NCBI RefSeq assembly: GCF_013408825.1
Contig: NZ_JACCBZ010000001.1
Span: 186,001-250,000, forward strand
Length of the DNA stretch: 64,000 nt
From: Mucilaginibacter tundrae
GTDB lineage: Bacteria > Bacteroidota > Bacteroidia > Sphingobacteriales > Sphingobacteriaceae
Direction of reading: 5' to 3'
Shown: in pieces, positions 19,813 through 28,509 of the stretch
Layout: each line of letters opens with the position of its first letter
Position numbering within the stretch: position 1 is the first letter of the stretch
Made by a program: the position numbers and the translations under genes
The notes under the pieces: generated by a model
The model's database searches: none
The model's input: the letters and a program-made list of their open reading frames with translations, nothing else
What the model was told of the DNA's origin: nothing

Positions 19813-21111
19813 ATGCAAATAGTGCCTGAACCTACCAAAATAATACCAGAAAGCTCGTTAAAAGGCAAAACATTACTACTGCCTTTTATATTGATATGTA
19901 CACTCTTCTTTTTATGGGGGATGGTGCAAAACCTTGACGGAATACTGATACCGCATTTAAAAAAGGCTTGTCAGTTAAATAACCGTCAATCCACACTGAT
20001 TGATACCGCTATTTTCCTGGCTTATTTTCTGATGGCTATCCCCGCGGGGATGCTGCTTAAAAATTTTGGTTATAAAAACAGCATCATAATTGGTTTATTG
20101 TTGGCAACTATTGGCGCCGCGCTGTTTATACCGGCAGCAAATACGATGGCCTACACCGGTTTTTTGGGGGCCTTATTTATTCTAGGCTGCGGCATAGCTA
20201 TACTGGAAACCGCGGCAAACCCCTACTCCGCCATACTTGGCGACCCGGCAGGAGCGACAACCCGCTTAAACCTGGCTGCGGCTTTTAACGGGCTGGCAGC
20301 ATTTGTTGCCCCGCTGGTTGGGGCCATCTTCATATTATCAGGCAAGGAGTATACTGCCGCTCAACTAAAGGCTATGCCGGATGCATCACGATCAGCTTAT
20401 CTACTGCATGAAGCATCATCGGTAAAGCTGCCTTATGGTGTACTGGCCGCTACGCTTGCAGTAATAGCGGTATTGTTTTTCTTCGCGAAACTTCCCGAAA
20501 TTAAAAATGTGAGTAAAGAACCCAGCGCAGGCGGAAGTTTATTAGGCGCTTTACGGCACCGGCATTTGTCGATGGCTGTAATAGCCCAATTTTTTTATGT
20601 TGGGGCACAGGTTTGTGTAACCAGCTTTTTTATCCGCATGGCTAAACAAGGGGCGGGATTCGATGAAAAAACGGCCGGCTATTATTTGGCTATCTATGGA
20701 TTCCTCTTTATGGGAGGACGATTTATCGGTACTTTCTTTTTACAGTTCATCAAATCGTATAAATTGTTATCTATTTATTCAGTGATCGCGGTTTTACTTT
20801 GCGCCATTGCTATTTTGGGCAAAGGGGCCTACGTTGTTTATTGTTTAGGCGCGATAGGCTTTTTTATGTCGATCATGTTCCCTACTATCTTCGCATTGGG
20901 GATTGACGGTATAGGCGACGATACCAAATCGGGTTCGTCATGGCTCATCATGTCGATAGTTGGCGGGGCAATAATCCCCTACATCATGGCAACAGTTATT
21001 GACCTGAATGGCGACCAGATACAGATCGGCTATATTATACCATTGCTATGCTTTATAGTGGTATTATATTTTGGTATGAGCGGATATAAGATCAGGAAAA
21101 GTTTAATATAG
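19813..21111 (+). CDS. FucP-type major facilitator sugar porter
   Basis: A 432-residue protein with about 12 membrane segments, of the fucose/glucose:H+ symporter subfamily. The signatures FFLWGMVQNLDGILIPHLKK, the second-helix LAYFLMAIPAG and LILGCGIAILETAANPY match FucP-like proteins; the last is the highly conserved ETAANPY motif. It is the final gene of the seven-gene operon, nine bases after the MaoC gene, and should import the substrate across the inner membrane. The fucose label of the family does not fix the substrate. It converges on the FGGY kinase gene with only 12 bp between them. Confidence 0.9.
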   Translation: MQIVPEPTKIIPESSLKGKTLLLPFILICTLFFLWGMVQNLDGILIPHLKKACQLNNRQSTLIDTAIFLAYFLMAIPAGMLLKNFGYKNSIIIGLLLATIGAALFIPAANTMAYTGFLGALFILGCGIAILETAANPYSAILGDPAGATTRLNLAAAFNGLAAFVAPLVGAIFILSGKEYTAAQLKAMPDASRSAYLLHEASSVKLPYGVLAATLAVIAVLFFFAKLPEIKNVSKEPSAGGSLLGALRHRHLSMAVIAQFFYVGAQVCVTSFFIRMAKQGAGFDEKTAGYYLAIYGFLFMGGRFIGTFFLQFIKSYKLLSIYSVIAVLLCAIAILGKGAYVVYCLGAIGFFMSIMFPTIFALGIDGIGDDTKSGSSWLIMSIVGGAIIPYIMATVIDLNGDQIQIGYIIPLLCFIVVLYFGMSGYKIRKSLI

Positions 21112-21123
21112 CGACAGCCGCTG

Positions 21124-22608
21124 TTAGTGCGCCAAAGCGATCTTCCATCCTTCGTACCATGCCAGCACTTTATCTTTTTGGCCGGCAGGGATAAAAGAAA
21201 ATGGGTTGCCTGTTAGTTGTTTTAAATGATCAAGATCTTTGAATATTCCGGCTTGTAAACCTGCAAGGTAGGCAGCTCCGAGGGCAGATACATCGGCAAT
21301 TCCACGGTTTATTAGAACACGATCAAGCAGATCGGCCATAAACTGCAACACAAAATGATTGGATGTAATACCGCCGTTAACCATTAGTTGTTGCAAGGGT
21401 ATGCCGGTATCTTGTTCCATCGCCACAATTACATCTTTAACCTGGTATGGGATCGATTCGAGCGCGGCCCGTACAACATGTTTTTTATTACAGTTAAATG
21501 TTAGGCCTTTAATTTCGGCTTTGCGGCCCATATCCCAATGTGGCGCGCCCAGGCCGCTAAAAGCAGGCACCAGGTAAACGCCGTTATTATCGGCAACGCT
21601 GGTTGCCATTGCTTCGGTTTGTTTACTATCTTTAAATAAACCCAATTCGTTCTTTAACCACTCAATACTTGCACCACATGATACGATAACGCCTTCCAAA
21701 GCATAATCAACCCGGCCCTCCATACTCCAGCAAATAGTGGTGATCATGCCGTTACCGGATACTTTGGGTTTATTACCAATATTCATCAATATAGAACAAC
21801 CTGTGCCGAGCGTGGCTTTTGCCATACCGGGATCAAAGCAACCTTCGCCAAAAGCAGCTGCATGTGAGTCGCCTATCATACTGCCGATAACCAATTGTTG
21901 AGGGAAAAGGCCAGCAATATCTGATACACCAAAATTACTCGAAGACGGCTTTAATCGCGGCAGATTAATGTTTGAAAGTTTAAATTTTTGCAGTAATTCC
22001 TTATCCCAGGTAAGGGTATGCAAATTAAAAAACAAGGTACGCGAGGCATTGGTATAATCAGTTAAATATTGCGCGCCATTGGTTAGTTTATACAATAGCC
22101 AGGTATCAATAGTGCCAAAATATGCGTTGCCTTGGTCAATAGCATTTTTAACTTGCGGCTTATTTTCATACAGCCATATCAATTTCGTTCCGGAAAAATA
22201 AGGATCGATAATGAGGCCGGTTTTACTGTTGATCTCAGCTGCAAGCCCACGCTCCTCTAACTCTTTACATATACTAATGGAACGTTTACATTGCCACACT
22301 ACAGCATTGTGCAATGGTGTTCCATTTTCATCCCATACCACAAAAGTTTCGCGCTGGTTTGAGATGCCACAGGTTTTTATATCGGTAACATTGCCACCGA
22401 CTTGTTTAAATTCGGCTAAACAATTGCTAACCGAGGCAAGCACATTGATGTAAATTTCTTCGGGGTCTTGTTCTACAAATCCGCCATCGTTGTAAAAAGT
22501 TTTAAGCGATTCGGTAGCTTTCGCAATAACATTTCCCTTATCATCAAAAACAATAGTTTTGGTACTGCTGGTGCCCTGATCTATCGCCAATATATACTGT
22601 TTACCCAT
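21124..22608 (-). CDS. FGGY-family carbohydrate kinase (glycerol-kinase-like)
   Basis: A 494-residue kinase from the ATG at 22608 (MGKQYILAIDQGTSSTKT, the phosphate-1 loop); a longer reading from 22641 would overlap the permease gene. Residues that bind glycerol in E. coli GlpK appear conserved: the Arg-Glu of SNQRETF, the Trp of VVWQCKRS, the Tyr in PYFSGTKLIWL and the Asp in MIGDSHAAAFG. The C-terminal VNGGITSNHFVLQFMADLL is the FGGY signature. It is the last gene of a sugar-import operon that also encodes an isomerase and a transketolase. In that setting it should phosphorylate the ketose made by the isomerase, possibly D-apulose. Confidence 0.85.
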   Translation of the reverse strand: MGKQYILAIDQGTSSTKTIVFDDKGNVIAKATESLKTFYNDGGFVEQDPEEIYINVLASVSNCLAEFKQVGGNVTDIKTCGISNQRETFVVWDENGTPLHNAVVWQCKRSISICKELEERGLAAEINSKTGLIIDPYFSGTKLIWLYENKPQVKNAIDQGNAYFGTIDTWLLYKLTNGAQYLTDYTNASRTLFFNLHTLTWDKELLQKFKLSNINLPRLKPSSSNFGVSDIAGLFPQQLVIGSMIGDSHAAAFGEGCFDPGMAKATLGTGCSILMNIGNKPKVSGNGMITTICWSMEGRVDYALEGVIVSCGASIEWLKNELGLFKDSKQTEAMATSVADNNGVYLVPAFSGLGAPHWDMGRKAEIKGLTFNCNKKHVVRAALESIPYQVKDVIVAMEQDTGIPLQQLMVNGGITSNHFVLQFMADLLDRVLINRGIADVSALGAAYLAGLQAGIFKDLDHLKQLTGNPFSFIPAGQKDKVLAWYEGWKIALAH

Positions 22609-22612
22609 GTTT

Positions 22613-23587
22613 TTAATCGTTTTTGGAGTTAGCCTTATCAATAATAACCGCTAACAATATCACCCCACCCTTAACCACCTGCTGCCAAAATGGCGATACA
22701 TTTAATAGCACCAAACCATTGTTTAACACGCCGATAATTAACGCGCCAAGCACCGTACCCATAATGGTACCGCGCCCACCCGAAAGCGATGTACCACCAA
22801 TAACCACCGCAGCTATAGCATCTAATTCATAACTCATACCTGCGTTGGGTTGTGCTGAGTCGAGCCTTGAGGTTATTATTATACCACCAATAGCGGCCAA
22901 CATACCTGCAATGCCATATACTATTATTTTTACTTTACTGATATTAATACCCGACAATTTGGAGGCATGTTCGTTGCCGCCAATAGCGTAAATGTATCTC
23001 CCCAATGCTGTTTTTTGGGTGATGATAATTGCAACAACAACAACAATCGCCGAGATCCAAACCGGAACAGGTATACCTATAAACCAACCCGTACCAATGT
23101 AGGCGAAGCTATCGCCCAGGTTTGATATTGGGAAACCTTTGGTATACAGCATGGTCAATCCACGGGCGATGGTGAGCATAGCCAGCGTAGCCACAAAGGG
23201 CGGTACTTTAAATTTTGTGATCGTCCAACCGTTAAATAAACCCAATAGTGAGCCAATAGCCAGTCCGCCAAGTATAGAGCCTAAAAGTGTGAAACCGATA
23301 TATAAATTACCGGATGGGATCTCGATACCAAACTTGAGCAAGCCAGCGGCAATAGCGCCGCCTATTGCCAAAACTGAGCCGACAGATAAATCTATCCCGC
23401 CCGTTAACACAACCAGCGTCATCCCAACAGAAATACAAATATTAACCGAGATCTGGCGCATAACGTTCCAACCGTTATCAACAGTAAAAAACTTATCCGA
23501 CAGCAAACCTATGCCTATGCAGAGCAGCACCAGCGCAATGAGCGACTGAAATTTAACCAAATGCGAACGGTATTGTGATAGTATCAT
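22613..23587 (-). CDS. Sugar ABC transporter permease (RbsC-like)
   Basis: A 324-residue inner-membrane permease of the RbsC/AraH family with about ten hydrophobic segments. SVGMTLVVLTGGIDLSVGSV and the cytoplasmic-loop motif GGNEHASKLSGINISKVK, which contacts the ATPase, are family hallmarks, and VVIGGTSLSGGRGTIMGT is equally typical. It lies 10 bp after the ATPase gene and 4 bp before the kinase gene, within one eight-gene leftward operon. It would move a monosaccharide inward as a homodimer with the RbsA-like protein. Confidence 0.92.
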   Translation of the reverse strand: MILSQYRSHLVKFQSLIALVLLCIGIGLLSDKFFTVDNGWNVMRQISVNICISVGMTLVVLTGGIDLSVGSVLAIGGAIAAGLLKFGIEIPSGNLYIGFTLLGSILGGLAIGSLLGLFNGWTITKFKVPPFVATLAMLTIARGLTMLYTKGFPISNLGDSFAYIGTGWFIGIPVPVWISAIVVVVAIIITQKTALGRYIYAIGGNEHASKLSGINISKVKIIVYGIAGMLAAIGGIIITSRLDSAQPNAGMSYELDAIAAVVIGGTSLSGGRGTIMGTVLGALIIGVLNNGLVLLNVSPFWQQVVKGGVILLAVIIDKANSKND

Positions 23588-23597
23588 ATCCAGTTTT

Positions 23598-25103
23598 TTA
23601 TATGGTTTTTGGTATGGCTGCTTTTAATAAATTATCTTCGGTAGCATTCGCAGCTTCAAACTCTCCGGTCATACATCCTTCGGCCATTACCAAGATCCTA
23701 TCGGATATAGCCAGTATTTCGGGTAGTTCTGATGACACCATAATAATACCCAGGCCGGATGCAGCCAGTTCACTTATGAGTTTATAGATCTCGTTTTTAG
23801 CATTAATATCTATGCCGCGGGTAGGTTCATCCAACATTAAAACTTTAGGTTTAGTAGCAAGGCATTTAGCTATGACTACCTTTTGTTGATTGCCGCCACT
23901 CAGATTTTTAACAGTTTGCTTTTCGGAGGTAGTTTTAATTCTCAGCGCCTTGATATAATGATGCGCTTTTGTAAGTTCGGCTCCGCGATCGATCAGACCT
24001 GTAGATGCATGCTGATCTATTGAACTGAGGCTGATGTTGGTTTTGATATCGAGGCCTAAAATTAAACCGTCTTTTTTCCGGTCTTCAGGAACCAACGCCA
24101 TGCCTGCCTGAATAGCATCCTTTGCAGATTTAAACCTTACGATGTTTTTATCAAGTGTGATTGTCGCTTTAGTCAAATCAGGATGTAAACCAAGGAGTAC
24201 TTCCATCAATTCTGTTCGTCCGGCTCCCATAAGTCCGAATATGCCTAATATCTCGCCTTTGTACAGTTCGAAGCAAATGTTGTTAAGGATGTTCTTTTGA
24301 GTATTTCCGGCTTTGCCCAGGCAGAGATTATCTACTTTAAGCAATACATTTTTTTCTTTAGCAATATTAGTATTACGGATGATGTCGATATCCCGGCCTA
24401 CCATTTTGTGGATGATATCGTCATGGGTCATGCCTTTCATCTTACCGCTTTCAATTGTCCTGCCATCGCGTAGTACAATATAATTGTCGGCTATTTTAAA
24501 TAGCTCATTTAGCTTGTGCGATATGTAAACTACTGCTTTATTTTCTTTACGCAGATCGGTAATTATGCCATACAATATTTCCACTTCGCTTTCGCTGATG
24601 GCGGATGTAGGCTCATCCATAATAATAACTTCGGCATCATAAAGCAGGGCCTTAGCTATCTCAACAACCTGTTGCTGGCCAACTTTTAAGTCAGCAATAA
24701 TCGTATCGGCAGGCACAGATAACTTTAATTTTTGAAGCAACGCTTCCGCTTTTAAACGCATGGCCTTTTTATCTAAAAACCCAATGGGGCTTTTTAATTC
24801 CCGGCCTAAAAATAAATTCTCGGTTATACTTAAATAAGGTATAAGGTTCAATTCCTGGTGAATGATGGCAATACCGGCATTTTGCGCTTCCCGCGGATTT
24901 TTAAACCGGACTTTGCTGCCTTTATAGATCACATCGCCTTCATAATCATCATACACACCTGATAGTATTTTCATCAGTGTAGATTTGCCCGCGCCATTCT
25001 CGCCAATAATAGCGGTTACATTTCCGGCGGGTAACTCCAGGTTAATATCATCAAGCGCGGTAACGCCTGAGAATTTTTTGCTGATATGGTGCGCCGCTAA
25101 CAT
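23598..25103 (-). CDS. Sugar ABC transporter ATP-binding protein (RbsA-like, two ATPase domains)
   Basis: A 501-residue protein with two fused nucleotide-binding domains, typical of monosaccharide importers. Domain 1 shows the Walker A GENGAGKST and Walker B VIIMDEPTSAIS; domain 2 shows the degenerate GLMGAGRTE, signature LSGGNQQKVVIAKCL and MLDEPTRGID. I place the start at ATG 25103, just after the stop of the DUF2291 gene; an in-frame TTG at 25115 is less likely. It powers the adjacent RbsC-like permease. Confidence 0.93.
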   Translation of the reverse strand: MLAAHHISKKFSGVTALDDINLELPAGNVTAIIGENGAGKSTLMKILSGVYDDYEGDVIYKGSKVRFKNPREAQNAGIAIIHQELNLIPYLSITENLFLGRELKSPIGFLDKKAMRLKAEALLQKLKLSVPADTIIADLKVGQQQVVEIAKALLYDAEVIIMDEPTSAISESEVEILYGIITDLRKENKAVVYISHKLNELFKIADNYIVLRDGRTIESGKMKGMTHDDIIHKMVGRDIDIIRNTNIAKEKNVLLKVDNLCLGKAGNTQKNILNNICFELYKGEILGIFGLMGAGRTELMEVLLGLHPDLTKATITLDKNIVRFKSAKDAIQAGMALVPEDRKKDGLILGLDIKTNISLSSIDQHASTGLIDRGAELTKAHHYIKALRIKTTSEKQTVKNLSGGNQQKVVIAKCLATKPKVLMLDEPTRGIDINAKNEIYKLISELAASGLGIIMVSSELPEILAISDRILVMAEGCMTGEFEAANATEDNLLKAAIPKTI

Positions 25104-25104
25104 C

Positions 25105-25728
25105 CTATTTATCAATCTTTAGCACAACCGGGATAACCTCAATTTTATCCAGGTTAATATGTTCCTGATTTAGTTCGAAAGCGCCTGCAAAAGTTAGTTT
25201 ATCGCCTGTTTTTATTTTGCTTTTAATGGGTGGTAATACTTCTGCCCTAACTATCTTATCTATCTCGGCAGCGATGTTGTTAAGATCCATGGTATTGGTA
25301 AAATCATTTATATTGATCAGCCCGGGTGCGTCACGCAAAGCATTGCCAAAAACATACTCTATGGCAATTTTAAGGGCTTGCTTATTCTTAGTTACGATGT
25401 ATATATCATTTTCATCTACAGCTGTAACCGTGCCTTGCCCCTGTACGATAAAAAAACGGATGTTACCAATATCCAACCCATGCGAATACATTTTAAAAGC
25501 GGTATCCGGGGTGCTTTTTAAGAGAACTAATAAATCATCGGCCTGTGGCGCTTTATCCGCTGCCGGTATTAGTTGTGTAATTAGATAATTACGTGCATAT
25601 TTCGCGGCATCAAATTGCTTTGCCGCAGATGCCCTAACATCACTTAGTTTTTTAAAGTAGATGGAGTTTGAGGCTATGAATAATACCAAAATGATAGCCA
25701 ATATGTATTTTACCGCTTTTTTCATCAT
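25105..25728 (-). CDS. DUF2291-family exported protein of a sugar ABC operon
   Basis: A 207-residue protein with one N-terminal membrane anchor (KAVKYILAIILVLFIASNSI) and a periplasmic part. It resembles DUF2291, a family found beside RbsABC-type importers but without a defined function. The C-terminal half, with TGDKLTFAGAFELNQ and VIPVVLKI, is the most family-like part. It sits between the binding-protein and ATPase genes with spacings of 1-2 bp. A role in assembly or substrate handling by the importer is plausible, but I see no catalytic motif. Confidence 0.75.
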   Translation of the reverse strand: MMKKAVKYILAIILVLFIASNSIYFKKLSDVRASAAKQFDAAKYARNYLITQLIPAADKAPQADDLLVLLKSTPDTAFKMYSHGLDIGNIRFFIVQGQGTVTAVDENDIYIVTKNKQALKIAIEYVFGNALRDAPGLININDFTNTMDLNNIAAEIDKIVRAEVLPPIKSKIKTGDKLTFAGAFELNQEHINLDKIEVIPVVLKIDK

Positions 25729-25730
25729 GG

Positions 25731-26666
25731 CTATTTTTTTCCGTAGGCTATATAATCGTTAACATTATCATAGGTAACCAATTCAACCGCTACAGGTAAT
25801 TTTTTAGGGAAATCACGCTTACCTTTAAAGTAAGCATCGGCATCGTCGGCCGCGGTTTGCGCTATAACTTTGGGGAACTGCATGGCCGTAGCCGATACCT
25901 TTTTATCTTTTATTGCTTGTATCGCATCTTCAGCACCATCAAAACCAAATACCTTAACATGATCGGCTTTTCCCGCGGCAACCAAGGCCTGGTAAGCCCC
26001 CATAGCCATGGCATCATTACCTGCAAAAACGGCATCGATATTGGGGTGCGCCTGTAATATTGATTCCATTACTTCGAGGCCTTTATTTCGATCGAAGTCG
26101 GCGCTTTGCTGGGCTACCATTTTCAGGCCGGGATAATAATCAACCAGGCTATGAAAACCTTTGGAGCGTGCCCAGGTATTATTATCGGCAACAAGGCCTA
26201 ATAACTCCACATAATTGCCTTTTTTATTGAGGGTTTGCACAAAATCTTTAGCCAGAGATACGCAACCTGAATAACTGTCGGAAAAGATTTGCGAGGTAGC
26301 ATCGGGCGAATTAACTTCCCTATCCATACAGAAAACCGGAACACCTGCTTTTTTTGCTTTTTGGACGTTCACTACCGATCCGTTGGCATCGGTTGGATTG
26401 AATAAAATAGCGTTGTAGCCATCCGCGATAGCGTTCTCAAAATGGTCGGTCTCTAAAGCGGTATTATTTTGTGAATCGAATATTTTAGATTCATAACCTA
26501 ATGTTTTAGCCCGTGCAGCTGCCGTTTGCGCCAAAAAAACAAACCAGGGATTGTTTAATGTAGATACGATAATGGCTATCTTTTTTTGCATTGCCGAGTC
26601 AGATCGATTTTGGCAGGACGCAAAAGCAAGCATCACCAACATTAATATTTTAAAGTACTTCATCAT
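25731..26666 (-). CDS. Sugar ABC transporter substrate-binding lipoprotein (RbsB-like)
   Basis: A 311-residue periplasmic binding protein of the ribose/galactose-binding type. It has a lipoprotein signal with the lipobox LAFASC near residue 18, so it should be anchored to a membrane rather than free. The mature part begins KKIAIIVSTLNNPWFVFLAQ and contains GYNAILFNPTDANG, CMDREVNS and AVFAGNDAMAMGAYQAL, all classic RbsB-family landmarks. It gives the importer its specificity; the genes around it suggest a pentose or branched pentose such as D-apiose. Confidence 0.92.
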   Translation of the reverse strand: MMKYFKILMLVMLAFASCQNRSDSAMQKKIAIIVSTLNNPWFVFLAQTAAARAKTLGYESKIFDSQNNTALETDHFENAIADGYNAILFNPTDANGSVVNVQKAKKAGVPVFCMDREVNSPDATSQIFSDSYSGCVSLAKDFVQTLNKKGNYVELLGLVADNNTWARSKGFHSLVDYYPGLKMVAQQSADFDRNKGLEVMESILQAHPNIDAVFAGNDAMAMGAYQALVAAGKADHVKVFGFDGAEDAIQAIKDKKVSATAMQFPKVIAQTAADDADAYFKGKRDFPKKLPVAVELVTYDNVNDYIAYGKK

Positions 26667-26696
26667 TAGGTTTTAATTGGTTGCTTACGGATTACA

Positions 26697-27662
26697 TCAG
26701 GTTTGCAATAAGTTTAAAACGGCCTGAGCGATCCCATCCGCAGATAAGCCGTAATGATCAAATATTTCTGTTTGTGAGCCGGTAACCGTGTACTCATCGG
26801 GTATTCCCATTATTTTAAATGGCTTATTGTAATTATTTTGCAATAGCAGTGATGCGCAGGCTTCGCCTAAACCACCATTTACGCTGTGTTCTTCAACTGT
26901 TAATATGGCGCCGGTATCTTTCGCTAATTGCAGTATCAACTCCTTATCCAATGGTTTAATAGTATGCATACTAACCACCGTCGCGTTGATGCCTTGTTGT
27001 GCCAGTTTTTCGGCACCCTGTAAAGCGGGATAAACGGTTTCGCCTGTTGCTATAATAGTTATATCATTGCCTTTTTTGATTACCCTTCCTTTGCCAAATT
27101 CAAAGCCATTATGCTCATCATCGGTCAACAAAGGCATGGCTTTTTTGCCGAAGCGCAGGTACAAAGGTTTATCCAGCTTTACGGCAAGTTTTACGGCTTC
27201 AGTAGTTTCAAAATTATCGGCCGGTGCTACTATGGTAATGTTGTTAATGGCACGCAGTACGGCAAAATCATGCAGACTATGGTGTGTTGAACCCAATGCA
27301 CCGTAACTTACTCCCGCGCTAATGCCGATCAGGCGTACCGGGTTATCAGAATAGCATACATCGTTTTTGATCTGCTCCAGTGCCCTTGCTGTTAAAAAGC
27401 AGGCCGGAGATACCGCGAATGTTTTTTTTCCAGCAGATGCCAGTCCTGCGGCCACTCCCACCAGGTTTTGTTCGGCAATGCCGATTTCCACTATTTGCCC
27501 GGGTAGTTGTTGCCCGTAAGCTACCAGTTTACCTGAGCCACGTGAATCGCTGGTGACTACCACTATATTCCTGTCTTTATCCGCCAGTTCCAATAGCGTA
27601 GCCGAAAACACATCCTGGTTAGGCTTGCCGTTTATAGTATTATTTTCAATTACTGCTCCCAA
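26697..27662 (-). CDS. Transketolase, C-terminal subunit (possible AptB-like)
   Basis: A 321-residue subunit holding the pyrimidine-binding and C-terminal domains of a two-gene transketolase. The conserved Glu that activates thiamine diphosphate lies in GQIVEIGIAEQNLVGVAAG. LYLRFGKKAMP and HTIKPLDKELI are further family marks. No early ATG is available; TTG at 27662 is the likeliest start. It is 13 bp downstream of the N-terminal subunit gene. Split transketolases serve many pathways, and together with the isomerase, kinase and importer this fits apulose-4-phosphate transketolase, which links the pathway to glycolysis and the pentose phosphate route. Confidence 0.85.
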   Translation of the reverse strand: MGAVIENNTINGKPNQDVFSATLLELADKDRNIVVVTSDSRGSGKLVAYGQQLPGQIVEIGIAEQNLVGVAAGLASAGKKTFAVSPACFLTARALEQIKNDVCYSDNPVRLIGISAGVSYGALGSTHHSLHDFAVLRAINNITIVAPADNFETTEAVKLAVKLDKPLYLRFGKKAMPLLTDDEHNGFEFGKGRVIKKGNDITIIATGETVYPALQGAEKLAQQGINATVVSMHTIKPLDKELILQLAKDTGAILTVEEHSVNGGLGEACASLLLQNNYNKPFKIMGIPDEYTVTGSQTEIFDHYGLSADGIAQAVLNLLQT

Positions 27663-27675
27663 GTCAATTCTATTT

Positions 27676-28506
27676 TTAAACGTTCGCCATTTCCATATCC
27701 AATTCGGCTATGGCTGTTTCATATTGGTCTTTATCGGGCACACCGTGATGCCATTTAACACTATTCTCCATAAAGCTTACTCCTTTACCTTTTATAGTAT
27801 GGGCAATAACCAGGCTTGGCTTTCCTTTTTCAAAAGGCACGGAACTCAAAACTTCTTTCAAGGCACTTACATCATTACCATCAACATGTCGCACTGCCCA
27901 ACCAAAACTTTCAAATTTGGCATCTATCGGGTCGGTATTACATACCTCGGCGTTGGTGCCGGTTATTTGTAATTTGTTGTTATCTATTATGGCGCATAAG
28001 TTGTCCAGCTTGTAATGTGCAGCGGTTAATGCTGCCTCCCAATTTGAGCCTTCGGGTAGTTCGCCATCACCTAAAAGGGTAAAAACACGGTAATTTTTTT
28101 TATCCATTTTGGCTGCCAAAGCGGTCCCGGCCGCAATAGGCAAACCATGACCAAGCGCCCCGGTATTTTGCTCAACACCATGTACTTTTTTGGTAGGATG
28201 GCCTATGTAATGCGATTTGTATTTGCATAAGGTTTCGAGGTCGCTTTCCGGAAAGAAACCTTTATCAGCCAAAACCACATATAATGCCTCTACACAATGA
28301 CCTTTGCTTTGGATATACCTGTCCCTATCCGGTGAGGTAAAGTTTTGCGGACCAACATTCATCACCTCATTATATAACACATTTAAAATATCAATACATG
28401 ATAAGCTTCCACCGGTGTGCCCGGCTTTTGCGCCCACAATGTATTTGAGTATCTTTTTACGATAGGTTATTGATCGCTCCGCCAATTGCTTATCAGTCAT
28501 CACCAT
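27676..28506 (-). CDS. Transketolase, N-terminal subunit (possible AptA-like)
   Basis: A 276-residue subunit with the thiamine-diphosphate pyrophosphate-binding domain. AGHTGGSLSCIDILNVLY is the conserved His region, and GDGELPEGSNWEAALTAAHYKLDNLCAIIDNN (positions about 143-174) is the ThDP/Mg motif, beginning GDG and ending NN. The pair with the next gene makes one transketolase of about 600 residues, transferring a two-carbon ketol unit between sugar phosphates. It begins three bases after the stop of the isomerase gene. Two Met codons (28506 and 28500) are possible starts. Confidence 0.87.
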   Translation of the reverse strand: MVMTDKQLAERSITYRKKILKYIVGAKAGHTGGSLSCIDILNVLYNEVMNVGPQNFTSPDRDRYIQSKGHCVEALYVVLADKGFFPESDLETLCKYKSHYIGHPTKKVHGVEQNTGALGHGLPIAAGTALAAKMDKKNYRVFTLLGDGELPEGSNWEAALTAAHYKLDNLCAIIDNNKLQITGTNAEVCNTDPIDAKFESFGWAVRHVDGNDVSALKEVLSSVPFEKGKPSLVIAHTIKGKGVSFMENSVKWHHGVPDKDQYETAIAELDMEMANV

Positions 28507-28509
28507 AAT

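Noticed and set aside
22609..22641. Longer start for the FGGY kinase.
   Set aside because: It would overlap the permease gene by 29 bases and add residues before the conserved ATP loop; the ATG at 22608 gives clean 4-bp spacing.
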